Shown here piece by piece: positions 15,218 to 21,213 of a stretch of DNA of 27,346 bases. Source of the DNA: 73-13 sp035556395 (GTDB lineage: Bacteria > Actinomycetota > Actinomycetes > Actinomycetales > Microbacteriaceae). The stretch spans positions 1 through 27,346 of the forward strand of contig DATMFB010000071.1 of assembly GCA_035556395.1 (NCBI GenBank), in the 5' to 3' direction. The number at the start of each line of letters is the position of its first letter. The first letter of the stretch is position 1. A program made the position numbers and the translations under genes. Below the pieces are notes generated by a model. The model was not told the DNA's origin. It saw only the letters and a list, made by a program, of their open reading frames with translations, and ran no database searches.

Positions 15218-15477
15218 GAACGCGGGATCTCGAGCGGTCCGGGCGCCTCGGGCTCCTCGGCGACCTTCGTCTTCGACACGTTCGCGAGGACGACGGCGAT
15301 GTAGGGGAGCACGACCGCCCCGGCGAGGCAGAGCAGCTGCCACCAGCCGGTGACGAAGAGGCAGGCGACGACGCAGACGACGCGGATCGCCATCGTCACG
15401 GTGTACGTGATGAATCGACGGCGCTGATCCTCATGAGGAGAGATCGGGAGCGCCGTGATCGCGATCGGGCGGCCCAT
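15205..15477 (-). CDS. DUF3099 small membrane protein
   Basis: This 90-residue protein has two adjoining hydrophobic helices (MAIRVVCVVACLFVTGWW and LLCLAGAVVLPYIAVVLA) after a charged N-terminus (SPHEDQRRRFITYT). The R-R-R-F-x-x-Y-x-x-x-M-x-I-R-x-V-C pattern and the LPY-x-AVVLAN end are those of DUF3099, a family found in actinobacteria with no known function. It overlaps the SURF1 gene by 13 nt and is read first, so the pair is translationally coupled; a role in respiratory membrane assembly is only a guess by association. The ATG at 15477 has TACCCT 6 nt upstream. Confidence 0.87.
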   Translation of the reverse strand: MGRPIAITALPISPHEDQRRRFITYTVTMAIRVVCVVACLFVTGWWQLLCLAGAVVLPYIAVVLANVSKTKVAEEPEAPGPLEIPRSWLE

Positions 15478-15483
15478 GGCTCC

Positions 15484-15493
15484 AGGGTACGCT
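15484..15493. promoter_or_regulatory. Overlapping divergent -10 elements of DUF3099 and fabG
   Basis: The 10-bp AGGGTACGCT contains both hexamers: minus-strand TACCCT (15489-15484), 6 nt before the DUF3099 ATG, and plus-strand TACGCT (15488-15493), 7 nt before the fabG ATG. They share two base pairs. The gap between the two start codons is only 23 bp, so both mRNAs would be leaderless. Confidence 0.6.
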
Positions 15494-15500
15494 CACAATC

Positions 15501-16211
15501 ATGACCGAGCGCAGAGTCGTCCTCGTGACCGGTGGCAACCGCGGCATCGGCCGCGCGATCGCGGAGGCGTTCGTCGCGGCGGGGCATCGCGTCGCCGTGA
15601 CCGCGCGCAGCGGCGAGGGTCCGGCCGGCACGCTGACCGTCCGCGCGGACGTCACGGATCCCGCGAGCCTCGACACCGCGTTCGCCGAGATCGAGTCCCA
15701 GCTCGGCCCGGTCGAGGTGCTCATCGCGAACGCCGGCATCACCAAGGACACGCTCCTGCTGCGGATGACGGACGAGGAGTTCGACTCGGTCGTCGACACG
15801 AACCTCGGCGGCGCGTTCCGAGTCGTCAAGCGCGCCGCGAAGGGCATGATCCGGGCGCGCTGGGGGAGGGTGATCCTCATCTCCTCGGTCGTCGGCCTGC
15901 TCGGCTCGGCCGGCCAGATCAACTACGCGGCATCGAAGTCCGGCCTCATCGGCATCGCGCGATCGCTCACCCGCGAGCTCGGCTCGCGAGGCATCACGGC
16001 GAACGTCGTCGCCCCGGGCTTCATCGAGACCGACATGACGGCCGAGCTGCCCGACGAGACCCAGGCGCAGTACCGTGCGCAGATCCCCGCGGGGCGCTTC
16101 GCGACGGCGCAGGAGGTCGCGAACGTCGTCGTCTGGCTCGCGGGAGACGACGCGGCGTACATCTCGGGCGCCGTGATCCCCGTCGACGGCGGCCTCGGCA
16201 TGGGCCACTAG
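15501..16211 (+). CDS. fabG: 3-oxoacyl-ACP reductase FabG (MabA-like)
   Basis: FabG reduces beta-ketoacyl-ACP with NADPH in the fatty acid elongation cycle. The 236-residue short-chain dehydrogenase has the cofactor motif TGGNRGIGRAIAE, the NAG motif (IANAGITKDTLLLRM), and the catalytic Ser-Tyr-Lys set in ISSVVGLLGSAGQINYAASKSG. It continues with GFIETDMTAELPDE and ends in VDGGLGMGH, the C-terminus typical of actinobacterial FabG1/MabA. No enoyl reductase gene (inhA/fabI) follows, unlike in Mycobacterium; serB converges on it after 3 bp. The ATG at 15501 has TACGCT 7 nt upstream and no Shine-Dalgarno. Confidence 0.92.
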   Translation: MTERRVVLVTGGNRGIGRAIAEAFVAAGHRVAVTARSGEGPAGTLTVRADVTDPASLDTAFAEIESQLGPVEVLIANAGITKDTLLLRMTDEEFDSVVDTNLGGAFRVVKRAAKGMIRARWGRVILISSVVGLLGSAGQINYAASKSGLIGIARSLTRELGSRGITANVVAPGFIETDMTAELPDETQAQYRAQIPAGRFATAQEVANVVVWLAGDDAAYISGAVIPVDGGLGMGH

Positions 16212-16214
16212 GCC

Positions 16215-16850
16215 TCAGCTCAGCCCGAGCACCCCGAGCACAGTCGAGAGGTCGCGCACCTCGAGGGCGATGTCCGCCGCGGCGCGCACCCGAGGCTTCG
16301 CGTCGAACGCGATCGACAGGGCCGCCTGCGCCATCATCGCGAGGTCGTTCGCCCCGTCGCCGATCGCGACGGTACGCGTGAGCGGGACGGAGAACGCCGC
16401 CGCCCACTCCCGCAGGGCCGCCGCCTTCGCGGTCGCGTCGACGATCGGCCCGTCGACGAGGCCGGTCAGCCGGCCGTCCTGCGCGCCGAGCCGGTTCGCA
16501 CGCCAGACGTCGAGCCCGAGACTTCGCCCGAGCGGGTCGAGCACCTCGTGGAATCCGCCGGAGACCGCCGCGATCATGCCGCCTGCGGCATGGACGCCCG
16601 CGATGAGCTCGGGGACGCCGGGCGTGACGCGGACCTCGCCGCGGACGTCGTCGAGGACATCCACCGGGAGGCCGCGGAGCAGGGCGACGCGTTCGTTGAG
16701 CGACCAGGAGAAATCGCGTTCTCCCGCCATCGCCTCGGTCGTGATCCGCGCGACCTCCTCGCGCACCCCGGCCCGCTCCGCGATCAGCTCGATGACCTCG
16801 TCCTCGATGAGGGTCGAGTCGACGTCGAGCACGACGAGGAAGGCAGCCAC
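16215..16850 (-). CDS. serB: Phosphoserine phosphatase
   Basis: SerB hydrolyses O-phosphoserine, the last step of serine synthesis. The 211-residue product is a HAD-superfamily enzyme: nucleophile motif LDVDSTLIEDEVIELIAE near the N-terminus, Ser motif AAVSGGFHEVLDPL, a conserved lysine in DATAKAAALREW and the metal motif GDGANDLAMMAQA. There is no N-terminal ACT domain, so it is the short bacterial form. The GTG at 16850 has TAGATT 7 nt upstream. glgC lies 10 bp upstream in the same direction. Serine and glycine metabolism in the window (serB, gcvTHP) may be linked only by chance. Confidence 0.93.
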   Translation of the reverse strand: MAAFLVVLDVDSTLIEDEVIELIAERAGVREEVARITTEAMAGERDFSWSLNERVALLRGLPVDVLDDVRGEVRVTPGVPELIAGVHAAGGMIAAVSGGFHEVLDPLGRSLGLDVWRANRLGAQDGRLTGLVDGPIVDATAKAAALREWAAAFSVPLTRTVAIGDGANDLAMMAQAALSIAFDAKPRVRAAADIALEVRDLSTVLGVLGLS

Positions 16851-16857
16851 CTACGGG

Positions 16858-16863
16858 AATCTA
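16858..16863 (-). promoter_or_regulatory. Leaderless -10 element of serB, overlapping the glgC stop codon
   Basis: TAGATT (16863-16858, minus strand) ends 7 nt before the serB GTG, and its first three bases are the TAG stop of glgC. This is the same design as at sufC/sufT. Confidence 0.5.
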
Positions 16864-18099
16864 CCGGACCTGCTCGCCCTTGCCGACGACCGTGATGCCC
16901 TGTTCCGTCACGGTGAAGCCGCGCGCGCGGTCCTCGTCGTGATCGACGCCGACGCGTGCGCCGGGCAGCACGCGCACGTCCTTGTCGATGATCGCCCGCC
17001 GGATGACCGCGCCCGCGCCGACCGTCGTGCGCTCGAAGACGACGGCGTCCTCGACGAGCGCGCCCGAGTCGACGACGACCGAGGGACCGAGCACGGTGCG
17101 CGTCACCGTCGCACCGGAGATGACGACGCCGAGCGAGACGATCGAGTCGGTCACGAGCCCCGCATGGCCCTCCGCGTCGCGGATGAACTTCGCCGGCGGC
17201 TGGTTGACCTGCTGGCTGTGGATCGGCCACTCGCGGTTGTAGAGGTTGAAGACCGGCAGTGGGGCGATGAGGTCCTGGTGCGCCTCGAAATACGACTCGA
17301 TCGTCCCGACGTCGCGCCAGTAGGAGCGGTCCCGGTCGGTCGAGCCCGGCACGGAGTTCCGGATGAAGTCGTAGACGCCCGCCTCGCCGCGCGCGACGAA
17401 GTCGGGGACGATGTCGCCGCCCATGTCGTGGAGCGAGTCGTCGCGCTCGGCGTCGCGGCTGACGGCCTCGACGAGCGCGTCGGCGTCGAAGACGTAGTTG
17501 CCCATCGAGGCGAGCACCTCGTGGGGCGAGTCCGCGAGGCCCACGGGGTCGGCCGGCTTCTCGAGGAAGCGCGCGATCCGGCCGGGGGACCCGGGGTCCT
17601 GCTCGATGACGCCGAACTGCGACGCGAGCGCGATCGGCTGCCGGATCCCGGCGACCGTGCAGGAGAGCCCCGACTCGACGTGCGCCTCGATCATCTGCGC
17701 GAAGTCCATCCGGTACACGTGGTCGGCGCCGACGACCGCGATGATGTCGGGCTTCTCGTCGTTGATGAGGTTGAGGCTCTGGTAGATCGCGTCGGCCGAT
17801 CCCATGAACCAGTGCTTGCCGCGGCGCTGCTGCGCGGGGACCGAGGCGACGTAGGTGCCGAGCAGGCTCGACATCCGCCACACCTGCGAGATGTGCCGGT
17901 CGAGGCTGTGGGACTTGTACTGGGTGAGCACGACGATCTGCCGCAGTCCGGAGTTGATGAGGTTCGAGATCGCGAAGTCGATGAGCCGGTAGTCGCCCCC
18001 GAACGGGACCGCAGGCTTCGCCCGATCCTGCGTGAGCGGCAGCAGCCGCTTGCCCTCGCCGCCAGCCAGGACGATCCCGAACACGTGCCGCCGCGCCAT
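16861..18099 (-). CDS. glgC: Glucose-1-phosphate adenylyltransferase
   Basis: GlgC makes ADP-glucose from ATP and glucose-1-phosphate, the activated donor for glycogen-type glucans and maltose-1-phosphate. The 412-residue length is normal. Motifs are GIVLAGGEGKRLLPLT, RAKPAVPFGGDYRLIDFAIS, WFMGSADAIYQ, VVGADHVYRMD, FLEKPADP and SYWRDVGTIESYFEAH, followed by the left-handed beta-helix C-terminal domain (SIVSLGVVISGATVTRTVLG). The ATG at 18099 (MARRHVFG) is preferred to a GTG two codons upstream because TATCGT ends 6 nt before it and directly abuts that GTG. It diverges from glgA/glgM, the next enzyme in the route. Confidence 0.95.
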   Translation of the reverse strand: MARRHVFGIVLAGGEGKRLLPLTQDRAKPAVPFGGDYRLIDFAISNLINSGLRQIVVLTQYKSHSLDRHISQVWRMSSLLGTYVASVPAQQRRGKHWFMGSADAIYQSLNLINDEKPDIIAVVGADHVYRMDFAQMIEAHVESGLSCTVAGIRQPIALASQFGVIEQDPGSPGRIARFLEKPADPVGLADSPHEVLASMGNYVFDADALVEAVSRDAERDDSLHDMGGDIVPDFVARGEAGVYDFIRNSVPGSTDRDRSYWRDVGTIESYFEAHQDLIAPLPVFNLYNREWPIHSQQVNQPPAKFIRDAEGHAGLVTDSIVSLGVVISGATVTRTVLGPSVVVDSGALVEDAVVFERTTVGAGAVIRRAIIDKDVRVLPGARVGVDHDEDRARGFTVTEQGITVVGKGEQVR

Positions 18100-18105
18100 G
18101 CTCAC

Positions 18106-18127
18106 ACGATAGCCCCGCGGATAGTCT
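18106..18127. promoter_or_regulatory. Divergent leaderless promoters of glgC and glgA/glgM
   Basis: Minus-strand TATCGT (18111-18106) ends 6 nt before the glgC ATG. Plus-strand TAGTCT (18122-18127) ends 6 nt before the glgA GTG. The start codons are 34 bp apart, so RNA polymerase at one promoter should obstruct the other (inference). Confidence 0.55.
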
Positions 18128-18133
18128 CATGAG

Positions 18134-19330
18134 GTGCGAGTCGACCTGGTCACGAAGGAGTACCCGCCCGAGATCTACGGGGGCGCGGGCGTGCACGTCG
18201 CCGAGCTCGTCAAGGCCCTGCGCCGGGACATCGAGGTCGTCGTCCACGCCTTCGGCGCGCCGCGCTCGGAGGCCGGCACGCGGTCGTATCCGGTGCCGGG
18301 CGAGCTCGCATCCGCGAACCCTGCGCTCCAGACGCTCGGCGTCGACGTCGCGATCGCCGCGGACGTCGCCGGCGCCGACATCGTCCACTCGCACACCTGG
18401 TACGCGAACTTCGCGGGCCGCACGGCGCAACTGCTCCACGGCATCCCGCACGTCGTGACCGCGCACAGCCTCGAGCCGCTGCGCCCGTGGAAGGCGGAGC
18501 AGCTCGGCGGGGGCTACCGGCTGTCCTCCTGGATCGAACGCGATGCCTGTCTCTCCGCGGACGCCGTCATCGCCGTGAGCGACGGCATGCGCCGCGACAT
18601 CCTGCGCTCCTATCCCGAGATCGATCCCGCGCGCGTCCACACCATCCGCAACGGGATCGACCTCGAGACCTGGCGACCGAGGCGGGATCCGGAGGTGCTC
18701 GCGCGCTTCGGCATCGACCCCGACCGGCCGACCGTCGTCTTCGTCGGCCGGATCACCCGGCAGAAGGGGCTCCCGTACCTCATCCGCGCCGCGCGGGCGC
18801 TGCCGCCGGATGTCCAGCTCGTGCTCTGCGCGGGCGCGCCCGACACTCCGGAGATCCTCGCGGAGGTCAAGGCGGGGATCGCGACGCTGCGCGAGGAGCG
18901 CACCGGCGTGGCCTGGATCGAGGAGCACCTCCCGGTCGAGGCGCTGTCCGCGATCCTCGGCCAGGCGACGGCGTTCGTCTGTCCCTCGGTCTACGAGCCG
19001 CTCGGCATCGTCAACCTCGAGGCGATGGCCTGCGAGCTCGCGGTCGTCGGCACCGCGACCGGCGGGATCCCTGAGGTCGTCGACGACGGCGTCACGGGGC
19101 GGCTCGTCCCGATCGAGCAGCTGCAGGACGGGACGGGCACGCCGGTGGACCCCGACCGCTTCGTCGCCGACCTCGCCGCGACCATCACCGAGGTGGTGTC
19201 CGACCCCGAGCGGGCCCGGGCGATGGGCCGCGCGGGTCGTGCGCGGGCCGAGCGCGAGTTCTCCTGGCCGGCGATCGCCGACGCCACGCGCGCCCTGTAC
19301 GCGTCACTGCTGTCGACCCGCATAGGGTGA
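18134..19330 (+). CDS. glgM: GT4 glucosyltransferase GlgA/GlgM (ADP-glucose dependent; maltose-1-phosphate or glycogen synthase)
   Basis: The 398-residue GT4 enzyme uses ADP-glucose. In actinobacteria this GlgA-like family (M. tuberculosis Rv1212c) was shown to make mainly alpha-maltose-1-phosphate from ADP-glucose and glucose-1-phosphate, hence GlgM; many annotations still read glycogen synthase. It opens with TKEYPPEIYGGAGVHVAEL, the actinobacterial signature. The N-domain ends with SLEPLRPWKAEQLGGGYRLS. The C-domain has VFVGRITRQKGLPYL and the E-x7-E motif in YEPLGIVNLEAMACE. The GTG at 18134 has TAGTCT 6 nt upstream. Divergence from glgC supports the function. Which product dominates here cannot be read from sequence. 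Confidence 0.9.
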   Translation: MRVDLVTKEYPPEIYGGAGVHVAELVKALRRDIEVVVHAFGAPRSEAGTRSYPVPGELASANPALQTLGVDVAIAADVAGADIVHSHTWYANFAGRTAQLLHGIPHVVTAHSLEPLRPWKAEQLGGGYRLSSWIERDACLSADAVIAVSDGMRRDILRSYPEIDPARVHTIRNGIDLETWRPRRDPEVLARFGIDPDRPTVVFVGRITRQKGLPYLIRAARALPPDVQLVLCAGAPDTPEILAEVKAGIATLREERTGVAWIEEHLPVEALSAILGQATAFVCPSVYEPLGIVNLEAMACELAVVGTATGGIPEVVDDGVTGRLVPIEQLQDGTGTPVDPDRFVADLAATITEVVSDPERARAMGRAGRARAEREFSWPAIADATRALYASLLSTRIG

Positions 19331-19337
19331 GAACGCC

Positions 19338-20120
19338 ATGAACAACGTTCTCGAGTACGACGCGGCGACCGTCGTCCGCGACCAGCGCACGATCCTCGGA
19401 CCGCTCACCTGGCAGGTCGACCCGACGCAGCGCTGGGTCATCCTCGGGCCGAACGGCGCCGGCAAGACGACGCTGCTGCAACTCGCCGCGACGCTCATCC
19501 ACCCGAGCGGCGGCGAGGTCCGCGTCCTCGGCGAGCGGCTCGGTCGCGTCGACGTGTTCGAGCTGCGTCCCCGCATCGGCTTCGCCTCGAGCGCGATGGC
19601 CCGCCTCATCCCGGACTCCGAACGGGTGCTCGACGCGGTGATGACGGCCGCGTACTCGGTCGCGGGTCGATGGAACGAGCAGTACGAGGAGATCGACGAG
19701 CGCCGCGCACGCCGCGTGCTCGGCGAGTGGCAGCTCGGGGACCTCGAGGACCGCCGCTTCGGCACGCTGAGCGACGGCGAGCGCAAGCGCGTCCAGATCG
19801 CCCGCGCCGTCATGACCGACCCCGAGCTGCTGCTGCTCGACGAGCCGGCCGCGAGCCTCGACCTCGGGGCCCGCGAGGAGCTGCTCGAGCTCCTCGGCGG
19901 CTACGCGAGCTCGCCGAACGCCCCCGCGATCATCATGGTCACCCACCACGTCGAGGAGATCCCGCCCGGCTTCGGGCACGCGCTCCTGCTGCGCGCGGGC
20001 GAGATCGTCACGGCGGGCCCCGTCGAGGAGGTCGTCACGTCGGAGCACCTGACCGCGACCTTCGGCCGGACGCTCCAGGTCACCCGGAGCGGATCGCGCT
20101 TCGCCGCCTTCGCCGCGTGA
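19338..20120 (+). CDS. Orphan ABC-type ATP-binding protein
   Basis: This 260-residue single ABC domain has Walker A GPNGAGKTT (37-45), an aromatic/charged stretch SVAGRWNEQYEEIDERRA before the signature, signature LSDGERKRVQIARA (LSDGE in place of LSGGQ), Walker B LLLLDEPAASLDL and an H-loop MVTHHVEEIP. The form is like the YlmA/ModF-type ATPases that occur without a membrane partner. No permease or binding protein is adjacent, so the substrate is unknown. The ATG at 19338 follows the glgA stop by 7 bp; a TAGGGT lies 9 nt upstream, somewhat far for a leaderless start, so it may be co-transcribed with glgA. Confidence 0.85.
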   Translation: MNNVLEYDAATVVRDQRTILGPLTWQVDPTQRWVILGPNGAGKTTLLQLAATLIHPSGGEVRVLGERLGRVDVFELRPRIGFASSAMARLIPDSERVLDAVMTAAYSVAGRWNEQYEEIDERRARRVLGEWQLGDLEDRRFGTLSDGERKRVQIARAVMTDPELLLLDEPAASLDLGAREELLELLGGYASSPNAPAIIMVTHHVEEIPPGFGHALLLRAGEIVTAGPVEEVVTSEHLTATFGRTLQVTRSGSRFAAFAA

Positions 20121-20140
20121 ACCCGCGCGACGAGATCTGA

Positions 20141-20146
20141 TAGACT
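20141..20146 (+). promoter_or_regulatory. Probable -10 element of rpmE2
   Basis: TAGACT lies 43 nt before the rpmE2 ATG, leaving room for a real 5' leader. AGGAGA (20178-20183) lies 6 nt before the ATG as a good Shine-Dalgarno. No TGAWAANNNNTTWTCA-like Zur box is visible in the 69-bp gap. Confidence 0.5.
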
Positions 20147-20189
20147 CGTTCGTCGGCCGCACGGCCCGAGAACTTCCAGGAGAACCCCC

Positions 20190-20462
20190 ATGAAGACCGG
20201 CATTCACCCCGAGTACGCCGCGGTCGTCTTCCGCGACCTCGCGTCCGGCAAGGCGTTCCTCACCCGCTCCACGCTGACGAGCGAGAAGACCATCGAGTGG
20301 GAGGACGGGAACTCGTACCCCGTCGTCGACGTCGAGATCTCGAGCGAGTCGCACCCGTTCTACACGGGCAAGCAGCGCATCATGGACTCCGCCGGTCGCG
20401 TCGAGAAGTTCAACCAGCGCTTCGGCGGCAAGTTCGGCGCGCCGCAGGCCTCAGGCGAGTAG
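20190..20462 (+). CDS. rpmE2: 50S ribosomal protein L31 type B (zinc-independent)
   Basis: The 90-residue protein begins MKTGIHPEYAAVVFRD and contains SYPVVDVEISSESHPFYTGK and AGRVEKFNQRFG, the hallmarks of L31. It has no cysteine, so it lacks the zinc ribbon and is the type B paralogue, which in many bacteria replaces the zinc form under zinc shortage. Whether a type A copy exists is not visible here. The ATG at 20190 has an AGGAGA ribosome-binding site. It converges on the exonuclease gene with a 3-bp gap. Confidence 0.96.
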   Translation: MKTGIHPEYAAVVFRDLASGKAFLTRSTLTSEKTIEWEDGNSYPVVDVEISSESHPFYTGKQRIMDSAGRVEKFNQRFGGKFGAPQASGE

Positions 20463-20465
20463 CCC

Positions 20466-21185
20466 TCAGCCGAGGGCCATCGCCGGCCCCGGGCCGTCGA
20501 CTCGTCCGCCCGGCCACTCGGGACGATCCGAGACCCAGTTCGGGTCGACGCGATCGCGCATGTACTGCGCGAAGCTCGCCTGCTGCTCGGCCGCCCAGCC
20601 GATCTGGGCGCGGTGCAGCTCCATGACGTCCGCGGGGAGCACGTCGCGATAGCGCGCGCCGATCGCCTGCGCGATGAGGGCCGCCGCGATCGCGTCCGCG
20701 CCCGCGTCGTGCGCGTCGGTCAGCTCGACGCCGTAGTACGCGGCGGTGAGGTCGAGCGTGCGCTTGCCCTTGCGGTACCGGTCGACCTGCTTGTCGAGGA
20801 TGATCGGGTCGATGATCGGCTGCGCGAGGATGCCGTCGTGGCCGTGGCGATGCGCCTCGTGCGCGAGCAGCGACAGGTCGTAGGGCGCGTTGTACACGAC
20901 GAGGCCGATGCCGCGGTCGAGCACGGCACGTATCCCGCGGAGGATCGAGCCGACGCCCTCGGCGGCCCCGACGCCCTCGGCCCGCGCTCGCTCGGTGGTG
21001 ATGCCGTGGATCCGAGCGGCCTGCTCGGGGATCGGCACCCCGGGGTCGAGCAGCCAGTCGGTGCGGGCGATGACCTCGCCCGACGGCCCGATCTCGGCGA
21101 GGCAGGCCGAGACGATGCGCGCGTCGCGGACATCGACCCCCGTCGTCTCGGTGTCGAAGGTCGCCAGGGTCTCGTGCCACGCCAT
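20466..21185 (-). CDS. DnaQ-like DEDDh 3'-5' exonuclease
   Basis: This 239-residue exonuclease has the three DEDDh motifs: TFDTETTGVD (Asp11, Glu13), VVYNAPYDLSLLAHEA (Asp) and DAHDAGADA (His and Asp). IHGITTERARAEG and the region PIIDPIILDKQVDRYRKGKR are as in DNA polymerase III epsilon-like proteins of actinobacteria. It may proofread or trim nucleic acid; it is a stand-alone protein rather than the proofreading subunit proven for the replicase. The ATG at 21185 has TAGGCT 6 nt upstream. The gene lies 28 bp downstream of treS on the same strand. Confidence 0.9.
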   Translation of the reverse strand: MAWHETLATFDTETTGVDVRDARIVSACLAEIGPSGEVIARTDWLLDPGVPIPEQAARIHGITTERARAEGVGAAEGVGSILRGIRAVLDRGIGLVVYNAPYDLSLLAHEAHRHGHDGILAQPIIDPIILDKQVDRYRKGKRTLDLTAAYYGVELTDAHDAGADAIAAALIAQAIGARYRDVLPADVMELHRAQIGWAAEQQASFAQYMRDRVDPNWVSDRPEWPGGRVDGPGPAMALG

Positions 21186-21191
21186 GCGGCG

Positions 21192-21197
21192 AGCCTA
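21192..21197 (-). promoter_or_regulatory. Leaderless -10 element of the DnaQ-like exonuclease
   Basis: TAGGCT on the minus strand ends 6 nt before the ATG at 21185, in the 28-bp gap after treS. No Shine-Dalgarno is seen. Confidence 0.5.
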
Positions 21198-21213
21198 GCC
21201 GCGACCTCCGACG

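Noticed and set aside
16784..18928. Minus-strand open frame of about 700 residues covering parts of glgA and glgC.
   Set aside because: It lies in the wrong frame relative to both recognised genes and shows no domain; a GC-driven shadow.
20121..20189. Zur box upstream of the zinc-independent L31 gene.
   Set aside because: I searched by eye for an AT-rich TGAWAA/TTWTCA-type palindrome and found none in the 69-bp gap; only a -10-like TAGACT and a Shine-Dalgarno are visible.
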